Shown: piece by piece, positions 62,776 to 64,000 of the stretch
Layout: the number at the start of each line of letters is the position of its first letter
Numbering within the stretch: the stretch's first letter is position 1
From: Rapana venosa
Lineage: Eukaryota; Mollusca; Gastropoda; Neogastropoda; Muricidae
NCBI GenBank assembly: GCA_028751875.1
Contig: CM054159.1
Coordinates: 18,299,181 to 18,363,180 of the forward strand
Direction of reading: 5' to 3'
Length of the DNA: 64,000 nt
The notes under the pieces: model-generated
The model's database searches: none
What the model was told of the DNA's origin: nothing
The model's input: only the letters and a program-made list of their open reading frames with translations
Translations under genes and position numbers: made by a program

Positions 62776-64000
62776 GTGCACAGCACCCAGTGTACTGTGT
62801 GACGGTGGTGGGGACGCAGAACGCGCACAACCTGATCTCGGTGTCCAACGACGGGAAGCTGTGCTCGTGGAGCCTGGACATGCTCTCCCAGCCCCAGGAC
62901 AGCATGGAGCTGCAGCACAAGCAGTCCAAGGCCGTGGCCGCCACCTGCTCCAGCTTCCTCGCCGGCGACGCCAACAACTTCATCGTCGGCTCCGAGGAGT
63001 GCCTCGTCTATTCCGCCTCCCGCCATGGCAGGTCTGTCCGTCTGTCCGTCTGTCTGTCCGTCTGTCTGTCTGTTGGCATGTGGGGGGGAGTAGTGTTTGT
63101 GTGAGTGTCTCAAATCAGACCAAATCAATTTTGTTCAGTTTTTGCAGGCCATAAGACCCATGTTAACACAAAATATGAAAAAGCAACCGTGAAGCAGTGT
63201 GTGTAGATGTGTGTGTGATTTCATATAAGCTAGATTAAAATATGTAAGCACAGCGCACTGAGCTACTCAAGCCATGTCATTCATATGCTTTACCAGAATG
63301 ATGCATTATGTCAGTATTGCCAAACAGGCTACAGGCAGTGTGTGTGTGTGTGTGTGTGTGTGACTGTTGCAGTAAAGCGGGGATCAACGAGGCCTACGAG
63401 GGTCACCAGGGGCCAGTAACTGCCATCGACACGCACCGGGCGGCCGGCCAGATCGACTTCTCTCCCTACTTCCTCACCGCCTCCTTCGACTGGACTGTCA
63501 AGCTGTGGAACATCAAGGTGATTTGACCTGAATGAACTCTGGGTGGGTGGGTGGCTGTGCATGCGCACGCGCATGTGTGTGTAATCAGGAGCAGAAGTAC
63601 GTATGTTCCTTCATGGACAACAGTGACTTAGTATTAACACTTATTTCCTCTGTGTGTGTGTGTGTGTGTTCAGGAGCAGAAGTACATATGTTCTTTCGAG
63701 GACAACAGTGACTATATTAGTGATAACACTTGTTTCTCTGTGTGTGTGTTCAGGAGCAGAAGTACATATGCTCATTCGAGGACAACAGTGATAACAATTG
63801 TTCCTGTGTGTGTGTGTTCAGGAGCAGAAGTACATATGCTCATTCTTGTTCCTGTGTGTGTGTGTTCAGGAGCAGAAGTACATATGCTCATTCGAGGACA
63901 ACAGCGACTACGTCAGTGACGTGCAGTGGTCTCCCACCAACCCCGCCCTCTTCTCCAGTGTGGACATCATGGGCCGCCTGGACCTGTGGCATCTGAATCA
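8900..64000 (+). CDS. DYNC1I2: Cytoplasmic dynein 1 intermediate chain, spliced, 3' end outside window
   Basis: The dynein 1 intermediate chain links the heavy-chain motor to dynactin and to the three light-chain dimers, and ends in a WD40 propeller that binds the heavy chain. Exons from 8900 to 64000 encode, in order: the N-terminal charged helix that binds dynactin p150Glued, a Ser/Pro-rich variable region, a Tctex-like site followed by the LC8 motif KETQT, an acidic linker, the roadblock-binding [10 protein letters not shown]...[10 protein letters not shown] segment, and WD40 blades ([26 protein letters not shown]). Invertebrates usually have a single gene equivalent to vertebrate DYNC1I1/2, so the symbol is by homology. 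One expected WD40 exon was not found and exon 6 has a frame break. The 3' end is outside the window. Confidence 0.95.
9002..10190. other. Dynein intron 1, no feature recognised in the first 1.2 kb
   Basis: The sequence is non-repetitive and AT-moderate, with no conserved coding block. The short open frames on either strand lack splice context or family motifs. Confidence 0.5.
10200..10600 (+). mobile_element. SINE (family B) fragment with the common 3' block
   Basis: It carries GGTGAATGAAGGGTGGGGATTT, TTACTATCTCC, AAGTGCAGACCTG and CCTTAAT, then GCACATTAAAGACCC, GGTGGGTTACAGAAAC and the shared 3' block. The same order is seen at 16055-16690. A three-copy, about 34-bp tandem repeat (TGTAATATATATTGATCAATG) sits inside at about 10455-10550. 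Confidence 0.6.
10692..10791 (+). CDS. DYNC1I2: Dynein IC exon 2
   Basis: The acceptor is TTGTACAG and the donor CCAG|GTAATT. The exon is 100 nt, phase 0 to phase 1. It encodes an acidic/Ser-Gly segment and [13 protein letters not shown], which corresponds to the EALLQSxGI-type helix after the N-terminal coil. A second phase-1 donor-like GTGCAC lies 24 bp downstream and would add eight residues, but it is weaker. Confidence 0.9.
10984..11330 (-). mobile_element. 5'-truncated LINE, 3' end only
   Basis: This minus-strand insertion begins with (AAT)n and GGAATTGGTATAGCAC, then CAAATCAAAGCGCTTGCA, a (CA)n run at 11118-11190, and GATGAAACAAGAGGGGAAAG. All match in order the 3' end of the LINE copy at 40925-41280. 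No reverse transcriptase part remains. Confidence 0.8.
11540..11840. repeat. 37-bp tandem repeat
   Basis: About eight copies of a unit around TGGAATTGCTGTAGATTGTC followed by AAACCCTGTCTTACGA lie in dynein intron 2. Copies near the right end have TTATCAAACC or TTATTAAACC variants. Confidence 0.9.
11850..12590. other. Intron 2 remainder, AT-rich, nothing recognised
   Basis: AT-rich sequence without coding blocks. A phase-correct extra exon was looked for here and not found. Confidence 0.5.
12619..12676 (+). CDS. DYNC1I2: Dynein IC exon 3 (Ser/Thr/Pro-rich variable region)
   Basis: It encodes [19 protein letters not shown] and leaves in phase 2 at AC|GTGAGA. Four AGs cluster here (12596, 12598, 12610, 12618). 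Only the last one, TTCCCCAG at 12618, accepts the phase-1 donor of exon 2 and leaves the frame needed for exon 4. The other two frames reach stops within exon 4. The region is equivalent to the alternatively spliced Ser-rich stretch of vertebrate genes. Confidence 0.75.
13203..13234 (+). repeat. Displaced duplicate of the exon 4 splice acceptor
   Basis: The 32 bp match 15393-15424 almost perfectly, including GTTTGTAACTCAGTCCTAG and the first exonic bases GAAG. If used as an acceptor it would read Lys then TAG, so it could only yield a truncated message. It sits at the left end of the 28-bp minisatellite. Confidence 0.9.
13430..15410. repeat. 28-bp minisatellite, about 70 copies
   Basis: The unit is close to GAAGGTTTGCTGGTTTATAT followed by TATAGAAT, with GGC/TGC and AAT/AGT variants that alternate irregularly. 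It fills most of intron 3 and ends directly at the exon 4 acceptor. Each unit resembles the acceptor itself (GCTGGTTT...TAG|GAAG). Confidence 0.97.
15421..15533 (+). CDS. DYNC1I2: Dynein IC exon 4: Tctex and LC8 light-chain binding
   Basis: The acceptor is CAGTCCTAG and the donor GATG|GTAAGT. The exon is 113 nt, phase 2 to phase 1. It encodes [19 protein letters not shown] and then [14 protein letters not shown] is the canonical LC8 (DYNLL) docking motif, and the preceding LTVAKVSET...PRE stretch is the Tctex-type (DYNLT) site of the family. The acceptor lies at the right end of a 2.2-kb minisatellite and is duplicated at its left end. Confidence 0.95.
16055..16700 (+). mobile_element. SINE (family B) split by a SINE of family A
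   Basis: The head CAGCCGAGTGGTTAAGACCG and CAGGGTTCCAATCTC resemble a Ser/Leu-type tRNA with boxes A and B. It continues GAATTAAGGGTGGGAATTTT to CCTTAAT near 16200. Family A sequence (GGGATAGCCTGGTGGTTAGA, GGTTTGAGTCCC) occupies about 16200-16495, and family B resumes with GCATGTTAAAGATCCC near 16515, ending in the common 3' block. Confidence 0.75.
17000..19390. other. Intron 4 stretch without recognised genes
   Basis: AT-rich, largely single-copy sequence with A- and T-runs and a short (CA)n at about 17270-17284. No conserved coding block, splice-bounded exon or transposon end was seen. Confidence 0.5.
19420..19865. repeat. 30-bp tandem repeat
   Basis: About 15 copies of CTTGGTACAGACACTGAGCA followed by GTGTATTTAT. 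Because 30 is a multiple of three it keeps open frames on both strands, which are not genes. Confidence 0.95.
20430..20770 (+). mobile_element. tRNA-derived SINE, degenerate
   Basis: It has GGCAGGACAGTTTAGACATTC, a box B-like GGGTTTGATTCCCAGG, then AAGACTTTCGGAGGAGACCC and the common 3' block (CACCATTGGTGAACCTCAGAG). A poly(C)/poly(A) run follows at 20770-20805, then a short LINE/SINE-tail piece (AACAAATCAAAGCGCT) near 20858. Confidence 0.6.
21182..21380. repeat. Poly(C) and (CA)n microsatellite
   Basis: A C-run of about 27 is followed by CACACC/CTCACT-rich and pure (CA)n sequence. Confidence 0.95.
21640..21785. repeat. (GTGA)n, (TG)n and (GA)n microsatellite
   Basis: Consecutive GTGA, TG and GAGACA repeats form a compound microsatellite. 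Confidence 0.95.
22620..23010 (+). mobile_element. Degenerate SINE with common 3' block
   Basis: A decayed head (GGTAGCCCAGTGCCAGTCATG) leads to AAAGGAGACTATGAATCATGG, CACAGAGCATCTTGCAAACA, AGAGTGGGCCATTGTG and the 3' block AAGCTGGGATGATGG...GTGAATCTCATAGCTCTAGC. Confidence 0.55.
23910..24215. repeat. 42-bp tandem repeat
   Basis: About seven copies of GTAGACACCATTTGGTGATT followed by AATGAACAATATGATTGAAGGG. The period is a multiple of three, so the array is open in several frames without being coding. Confidence 0.95.
24720..25512. repeat. 111-bp tandem repeat, about 7 copies
   Basis: The unit starts TTGTTTATATATATAATCTA and contains CCCAGCAGTGAAAGTGTC and TGTTGACGTGTGGCATGTC. Copies differ at few positions. 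The 111-bp period (37 codons) produces a 335-residue minus-strand and a 247-residue plus-strand open frame. These are artefacts of periodicity. Confidence 0.97.
25515..29040. other. Intron 4 stretch, mostly unrecognised
   Basis: Mostly unique AT-rich sequence. It includes a (TC)n run at 27256-27297 and a possible 24-nt symmetric microexon at 26743-26766, discussed separately. No confident coding exon or transposon end was found. Confidence 0.5.
29160..29650. repeat. Compound (CA)n and poly(C) microsatellite region
   Basis: CA/CG-rich repeats at 29172-29250, a C-run of about 40 at 29425-29466 and CA/CAT-rich repeats to about 29640. Confidence 0.95.
29660..31390. other. Intron 4 stretch, nothing recognised
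   Basis: Non-repetitive AT-rich DNA. Open frames near 29888-30215 have no family resemblance and no supporting splice sites. Confidence 0.5.
31395..31710. repeat. Variable 27/40-bp tandem repeat
   Basis: About eight copies of GAGAGGTCAGAATAAGCAGC followed by ATGGGAACACCAGGAGAGTG. Some units lack the CCAGGAGAGTG part. Confidence 0.95.
32810..34225. repeat. 35-bp minisatellite, about 40 copies
   Basis: The unit is AGATCTGAAGAGACAACAGT followed by GTAATAATGATGATC, with CTCAGAGAGACAGC and shortened ATGATC variants. Adjacent TGATCA and AGATCT palindromes recur in almost every unit. Confidence 0.97.
34507..34552. repeat. (TG)n microsatellite
   Basis: An uninterrupted run of about 20 GT units; a shorter one follows at 34893-34927. 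Confidence 0.95.
34960..36770. other. Intron 4 stretch, otherwise unrecognised
   Basis: Apart from the CCAAT/X-box cluster, this is AT-rich unique sequence with short (TA)n runs near 36310 and 36655. Confidence 0.5.
35080..35226. promoter_or_regulatory. Cluster of CCAAT boxes with an RFX X-box-like palindrome
   Basis: CCAAT occurs at 35082 on the plus strand and, inverted, at 35128 (ATTGG) and 35204 (ATTGG). Immediately after the last one, GTTACCGTAGCAAC at 35211-35224 resembles the RFX binding palindrome with one half-site mismatch. The stretch is more GC-rich than its surroundings. An intronic promoter or enhancer is possible; this is inference from motif content. Confidence 0.3.
36770..37730. 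repeat. 26-bp minisatellite with TCTAGA in most units
   Basis: About 35 copies of TCTAGAAACGTTTACATATT followed by GGAAAA, with CCAGAAA and CATTTAC variants. Confidence 0.95.
38104..38184 (+). CDS. DYNC1I2: Dynein IC exon 5, probable 27-codon cassette exon
   Basis: The acceptor is strong (CTTGTCTGGCTGCCAG) and the donor is GAAG|GTAATG. The exon is exactly 81 nt and starts and ends in phase 1, so it can be skipped without a frame change. It reads [20 protein letters not shown] and then DEFFDDE. The acidic end suits the linker after the LC8 site. I do not recognise this peptide from vertebrate proteins. The call rests on splice signals, phase and composition. Confidence 0.7.
38190..39085. other. 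Intron 5 start, nothing recognised
   Basis: AT-rich unique sequence between the cassette exon and a (TG)n run at 39088-39159. Confidence 0.5.
39960..40608. repeat. 32-bp tandem repeat
   Basis: About 20 copies of TTGAGGTTTTCAGACTCCTG followed by ACCTGACTGCTG. Variants have CACACCCC instead of CAGACTCC, and some units lack ACCTG. Confidence 0.95.
40608..40830 (+). mobile_element. tRNA-derived SINE, partial
   Basis: The head GGCTTGGTGGCCTAGTGGCAACGTGCC resembles a box A and AGGTTGAAATCTGGA a box B. It then carries GAAACGAGGCCCTGCACACAAC, as in the family A body. It directly abuts the 32-bp array. Confidence 0.6.
40925..43165 (-). mobile_element. jockey/CR1/L2-type LINE, copy 2, near-complete reverse transcriptase
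   Basis: Minus-strand non-LTR element. The main open frame, 42697-41270 (475 codons), has [50 protein letters not shown] and the catalytic FYADDSQ near 42085-42065, then the C-terminal [14 protein letters not shown] block. The upstream frame (43150-42661: [11 protein letters not shown]..., [21 protein letters not shown]) joins it through a single-base frame difference near 42690. The 5' part with the endonuclease is absent. The 3' end has a (CA)n run at 41056-41150 and (AAT)n at 40920-40940. It looks younger than copy 1. Confidence 0.9.
43165..43455. repeat. 36-bp tandem repeat at the broken 5' end of the LINE
   Basis: Eight copies of GGAGATGTACTGTGGCTGCA followed by TAATCAACCTCTGTGT begin exactly where LINE similarity stops. 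The 36-bp period makes it look like coding sequence fused to the LINE frame; it is not. Confidence 0.95.
43918..43940. repeat. Poly(G) run
   Basis: A G-run of about 22 lies close to a poly(A) run at 43986-44001. Confidence 0.9.
44002..44190 (+). mobile_element. tRNA-derived SINE with LINE-like 3' tail
   Basis: The head GGGTGGCGCAGCGCTAAGTGG is tRNA box A-like. The body has GGGAGAGCAGCCCGAATTTC and GAAATCTGCCGTGAC. The 3' end (GCGCTTTGATTTGTTGCTTT, then AGATTCAGCGCTATATAAAT and TCCATAC plus ATT repeats) matches the 3' terminus of the LINE copies. A SINE that borrows the tail of its partner LINE explains this. Confidence 0.75.
44195..44402 (-). mobile_element. SINE family A, 5'-truncated
   Basis: In plus-strand order it shows GAGAATAATGGGTTAATCAC, CCAGTCCCCAAGTGCATATGG, AATGGTCTCTTTTGAATGGC and GATGTTCTACATGC, then CTCATCCAAAGGG, the reverse of the family A body. 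It breaks at the TGTCTG array. Confidence 0.65.
44403..45252. repeat. (TGTCTGTGTGGG)n-type simple repeat
   Basis: 850 bp of TGTCTG, TGTGGG and TGTATG words. Open frames above 300 codons in several phases on both strands are low-complexity artefacts. Confidence 0.97.
45260..47540. other. Intron 5 stretch, mostly unrecognised
   Basis: AT-rich sequence with a (TG)n at 45828-45844, a poly(C) near 46163-46178 and a TCTCTG-rich run at 47195-47290. No exon was recognised. Confidence 0.5.
47555..47770 (+). repeat. SINE 3' block followed by (GAT/GGT)n
   Basis: AAAATCGGAATGCGGCTGCC to CTCAGAGCTCTAGCC is the common 3' block, followed directly by GATGATGGTGGTGATG repeats at 47660-47760. Confidence 0.7.
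47830..49240. other. Intron 5 stretch, nothing recognised
   Basis: AT-rich unique sequence. A 62-codon open frame at 48313 has no recognisable motif or splice support. A loose repeat (TAGTTTGCAAATAGTT...) lies near 49030-49245. Confidence 0.45.
49246..49316. repeat. (AT)n microsatellite
   Basis: About 35 uninterrupted AT units. Confidence 0.97.
50430..50790 (-). mobile_element. SINE family A, near full length
   Basis: On the minus strand it starts with GGGACGGGAACAGCCTGGTGG and a GGTTCGAGTCCC box B near 50730. It then has GGGATATTTTCCCCTGGAG, AAAAGTCCTTCGGATGAGAC, CGCAGAACATCTTGCGAACA and ends AAGTGCTTATTCCATTATCC near 50475, followed by ATAAA-rich tail sequence. It is one of the best-preserved copies. 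Confidence 0.85.
50976..51052. repeat. 15-bp tandem repeat TGCTGCGGTGAGTTC
   Basis: Five to six near-perfect copies; GGTGAGT inside each unit is splice-donor-like. Confidence 0.95.
51284..51545. repeat. Pyrimidine-rich region with (TTTC)n
   Basis: A C-run at about 51288-51307, (CCT)n-like sequence, and about 14 copies of CTTT at 51488-51544. It lies 80 bp upstream of dynein exon 6. Confidence 0.95.
51624..51835 (+). CDS. DYNC1I2: Dynein IC exon 6 (acidic linker) with an apparent 1-base frame break
   Basis: The acceptor is GTTGTTTTAG. Entered in phase 1 it reads [20 protein letters not shown], an acidic DEDNDLDF stretch, a His/Gly-rich part and VELVAPRP near 51777-51801. The 3' end, however, makes family sense only in another frame: [11 protein letters not shown], leaving phase 1 at AAAC|GTAAGT, which joins exon 7 as PPRELSEEE. 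One base appears to be missing at about 51800-51802. The donor motif is triplicated (51836, 51848, 51860). Sequencing error, polymorphism or an unusual internal donor are all possible. Confidence 0.75.
51836..51871 (+). repeat. Three tandem copies of the exon 6 splice donor (12-bp unit)
   Basis: GTAAGTCTGTCC is repeated three times without change, giving consensus donors at 51836, 51848 and 51860. Each step adds four codons and leaves the frame unchanged. Confidence 0.95.
52100..52380. repeat. (GTT)n and (TCTG/TCTC)n microsatellites
   Basis: (TTG)n at 52099-52122, then CTGTCTGTCTCTC-rich sequence to 52360 in dynein intron 6. Confidence 0.9.
52955..53114 (+). CDS. DYNC1I2: Dynein IC exon 7: roadblock-binding segment
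   Basis: The acceptor is GTCTGTGAAG and the donor GATGA|GTGAGT. The exon is 160 nt, phase 1 to phase 2. It encodes [19 protein letters not shown], then [17 protein letters not shown] and VDVFADYSG. This is the best-conserved linker of dynein intermediate chains and contains the roadblock (DYNLRB) binding helix. The donor sits at the start of a GTGAGT/GTGTGT-rich array. Confidence 0.95.
53115..53530. repeat. (GTGAGT/TG)n then 32-33-bp tandem repeat
   Basis: GT-rich sequence starts immediately at the exon 7 donor and runs to 53255. About eight copies of TTGAAAAGCTTTATTGATTA followed by GGAATTTTCAGTT follow. Confidence 0.95.
53715..54062 (-). mobile_element. SINE family A, near full length
   Basis: Reverse orientation: GGGGGACAGGATAGCCTGGTGG head, GGTTTGATTTTCG degenerate box B, CCCAAAAGTCTTTTGGATGAGA body, CGCAGAACATCTTGCGCACG and a tail reading AAAGATTAAAATAAAAATA. 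It lies in dynein intron 7. Confidence 0.8.
54112..54275. repeat. (TG)n microsatellite abutting exon 8 acceptor
   Basis: About 165 bp of TG with a few GGT interruptions, ending at GTGTGCAG. Confidence 0.97.
54279..54378 (+). CDS. DYNC1I2: Dynein IC exon 8: entry to the WD40 propeller
   Basis: The exon is 100 nt, phase 2 to phase 0, and encodes [18 protein letters not shown], then [16 protein letters not shown]. The [11 protein letters not shown] block is the start of the propeller. The acceptor GTGTGCAG directly follows about 165 bp of (TG)n rather than a pyrimidine tract. The last 22 nt of the exon and its donor are duplicated in frame downstream at 54429-54476. Confidence 0.93.
54429..54476 (+). 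repeat. In-frame duplicate of exon 8 3' end and splice donor
   Basis: 48 bp copy the segment at 54357-54404: CTGCCTGGACTGGTCCCCAG-like sequence, the CAG|GTGGGC donor and the following CCACTCTCTCTGTCTG. The copies are exactly 72 bp apart, and the reading frame stays open between the two donors ([17 protein letters not shown], then CLDWSPQ). Use of the second donor would insert 24 residues. Confidence 0.9.
54800..55036 (+). mobile_element. LINE/SINE 3' tail with ATT/ATC microsatellite
   Basis: GTGCAAGCGCTTCGATTTGT and ATGATTCAGTGC are a decayed copy of the shared LINE/SINE 3' end, followed by about 180 bp of ATT, GTT, ATC and ACT triplets. Confidence 0.75.
55037..55825. mobile_element. Candidate piggyBac-like non-autonomous element, old
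   Basis: The left end TTAA|CCACTAGACTGCCC and the right end GGGCAGTGAGGAGG|TTAG form imperfect inverted repeats (ACTGCCC conserved) at a TTAA/TTAG target. A subterminal TGCAC-CTATA-GCC block is also shared in inverted order. A SINE/LINE tail at about 55309-55370 is inserted within. Short acidic pieces (such as SDENDCV) could be transposase remnants, but no intact frame exists. Confidence 0.45.
55826..56080. repeat. GGTTGACCTGATACGGGTGG tandem repeat
   Basis: About six irregular copies of TTACGGTTGACCTGATACGG followed by GTGGTGGTGG precede the exon 9 acceptor. Confidence 0.9.
56086..56211 (+). CDS. DYNC1I2: Dynein IC exon 9: WD40 segment
   Basis: 42 codons in phase 0 on both sides. The acceptor is GGTGCAG and the donor CCAG|GTCACC. 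It encodes [34 protein letters not shown] and PEYIFHCQ, which closely follow the family's first blade (DGVALVWN). Codons are strongly G/C-ending, unlike exons 1-6. In relatives the next residues form a complete WD40 blade before HPVYCV, and that part is missing from this sequence. Confidence 0.95.
56620..57110. repeat. 35-bp tandem repeat
   Basis: About 13 copies of TATTGTAAGGACATGTTAAG followed by GCAGATATGTTCATC, very homogeneous in the centre, which suggests recent expansion. Confidence 0.97.
57283..57755 (+). mobile_element. SINE family A with common 3' block and (CCACT)n expansion
   Basis: Head GGATGGCCTAGTGGTCAGAGC and GGGTTTGAGTCACC are boxes A and B. The body has TTTTCCCCTGGAGTTAA, an internal CCACT pentamer run at about 57412-57455, GATGAGACTACAAACTGAGG and GCAGAACATCTTG, then the 3' block to about 57750. 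Confidence 0.8.
57850..58500. repeat. (TGTGTGG)n simple repeat
   Basis: 650 bp of TG with GGT interruptions; the long open frames here are low-complexity artefacts. Confidence 0.97.
58605..59162. repeat. 51-bp tandem repeat
   Basis: About 11 copies of CTGCCTCTGCTCATACTGTA followed by TGTCTGTTGTTTTAGTGTAG and GCATGCTTTGT. Confidence 0.97.
59185..59475 (+). mobile_element. SINE family A, 5'-truncated, with 3' block
   Basis: It starts at GGGTCCTTTGGATGAGACTG and continues with AAACCAAGGCCCAGTGTGC, CTTTCAGAAAAGTAGGCC and a decayed 3' block (GAAGTTGGGGTGCCGCTGTC to CTCTAAAG). Confidence 0.7.
59476..59786. repeat. AAC-rich tandem repeat, left part of a split array
   Basis: Six to seven copies of CAGAGTTATGAATAAAACAG followed by GCACTGACCACAGC and (AAC)n. 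It stops at the TTAA of the inserted element and resumes at 61257 in the same orientation. Confidence 0.95.
59791..61252. mobile_element. piggyBac-like non-autonomous DNA transposon, TTAA-flanked, inserted in a minisatellite
   Basis: TTAA at 59787-59790 and 61253-61256 flank a 1462-bp segment beginning CCCTCTTGT and ending ACAAGAGGG, a 9-bp perfect inverted repeat with the CCC...GGG ends typical of piggyBac. The same minisatellite is found on both sides, which confirms an insertion. The right end is GC-rich with a direct repeat of TGTCGGCTGCGG. A 71-codon minus-strand frame from 60861 starts with an acidic run (YEEEEEG), but no transposase core was recognised. It is probably mobilised in trans or dead. 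Confidence 0.75.
61257..61975. repeat. AAC-rich tandem repeat, right part of a split array
   Basis: About 16 copies of ACGTTATGAATAGAACAGCC followed by ACTGACCACAGC and 4-8 AAC triplets. A shift from GAATAAAACAGG to GAATAGAACAGCC marks a recently expanded sub-family. Confidence 0.97.
61975..62600 (+). repeat. Dispersed repeat with 58-bp internal amplification
   Basis: The outer parts match 1815-2090 (ATCCAGCACAACTCAGGCA..., GGTCCAGG, AGCACCAGCTGG, AGCTGAGC and ACTGACAGCTG). In between, about nine copies of TGATCAGCACCCCCTTCCTG followed by TCTGTTACCTAGCCAGGTGT and GGCCAGTGCCTGCTGTAC occur, where the other copy has one. Confidence 0.85.
62630..62650 (+). repeat. Duplicate of the first seven codons of the 62784 exon
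   Basis: After GTGAAG it reads HPVYCVT and then TGA. Twenty of 21 bases match the real exon start at 62784. It cannot be a functional exon because of the stop. Confidence 0.9.
62650..62778. repeat. (TCTG)n and (TC)n microsatellite before WD40 exon
   Basis: TCTG and TC/TCAC repeats form an unusually long pyrimidine tract up to the acceptor at 62783. Confidence 0.95.
62784..63031 (+). CDS. DYNC1I2: Dynein IC WD40 exon (HPVYCV...GSEE)
   Basis: The exon is 248 nt, phase 0 to phase 2. It starts [19 protein letters not shown] and goes on through [33 protein letters not shown] and NNFIVGSEE to SASRHG. The acceptor GTGCACAG follows a long (TC)n run. The donor GCAG|GTCTGT lies in a GTCTGTCC repeat. 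In the usual SEEGxVY motif the Gly position is Cys (SEECLVY). Its first seven codons are duplicated upstream at 62630. Confidence 0.95.
63373..63517 (+). CDS. DYNC1I2: Dynein IC WD40 exon (SKAGI...KLWNIK)
   Basis: The exon is 145 nt, phase 2 to phase 0. It encodes [20 protein letters not shown] and ends [12 protein letters not shown], a full WD40 blade with the terminal WD-like dipeptide (LWN). The acceptor GACTGTTGCAG follows (TG)n, and the donor is CAAG|GTGATT. Confidence 0.95.
63589..63869 (+). repeat. Four degenerate copies of the last exon's acceptor and start
   Basis: Copies begin at 63589, 63674, 63754 and 63822, each preceded by CAG and starting GAGCAGAAGTAC. They read [45 protein letters not shown] and EQKYICSF before degenerating into (TG)n. 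Spacing shrinks from 85 to 80, 68 and 48 bp toward the real exon. Confidence 0.95.
63870..64000 (+). CDS. DYNC1I2: Dynein IC WD40 exon, clipped at window end
   Basis: The acceptor is GTGTTCAG, phase 0. It encodes [35 protein letters not shown] and RLDLWHLN, then leaves the window. MGRLDLWxLN is a signature of the family. Four degenerate copies of the acceptor and the first codons precede it at 63589, 63674, 63754 and 63822. Only this copy continues into a complete WD40 blade, so it is the functional exon. Confidence 0.95.

Overview
The window is animal nuclear DNA. It has spliced genes with GT..AG introns, very long introns, and a heavy load of microsatellites, minisatellites, tRNA-derived SINEs and a jockey/CR1/L2-type LINE. 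The protein sequences and the repeat style fit a lophotrochozoan, most likely a gastropod mollusc. That assignment is inference from sequence reading, not a database result. No rRNA gene, functional tRNA gene or CRISPR array was seen.

Two protein-coding genes lie head to head. At the left edge, on the minus strand, is the 5' part of a PEX11-family peroxisomal membrane protein gene: exons at 3029-2956, 2739-2624, 1504-1341 and a clipped exon at 24-1, with matching phases. From 8900 to the right edge, on the plus strand, runs most of a cytoplasmic dynein 1 intermediate chain gene. It starts at its ATG and includes the light-chain-binding region, the roadblock-binding segment and several WD40 blades. 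The gene continues past the window. The PEX11 and dynein start codons are about 5.9 kb apart, separated by a decayed LINE, nested SINEs and a G-rich minisatellite.

Dynein exons recognised: 8900-9001, 10692-10791, 12619-12676, 15421-15533, 38104-38184 (81-nt symmetric, probable cassette), 51624-51835 (carries an apparent 1-base frame break), 52955-53114, 54279-54378, 56086-56211, 62784-63031, 63373-63517 and 63870-64000 (partial). Introns 4 and 5 are about 22.6 and 13.4 kb. An exon for the first WD40 segment, expected between 56211 and 62784, was not found.

The most unusual theme is that exon edges of this one gene have repeatedly been copied into neighbouring intronic tandem repeats. The exon-4 acceptor is copied 2.19 kb upstream, at the far end of a 28-bp minisatellite. 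The exon-6 donor is triplicated in 12-bp steps. The exon-8 donor is duplicated in frame 72 bp downstream. The first 7 codons of the 62784 exon are copied 154 bp upstream. The acceptor and start of the last exon are present five times in 330 bp.

Other notable items are a tRNA/5S-rRNA composite SINE with a perfect 13-bp target-site duplication inside another SINE, a TTAA-flanked piggyBac-like element interrupting a minisatellite, and LINE/SINE families that share a 3' tail.
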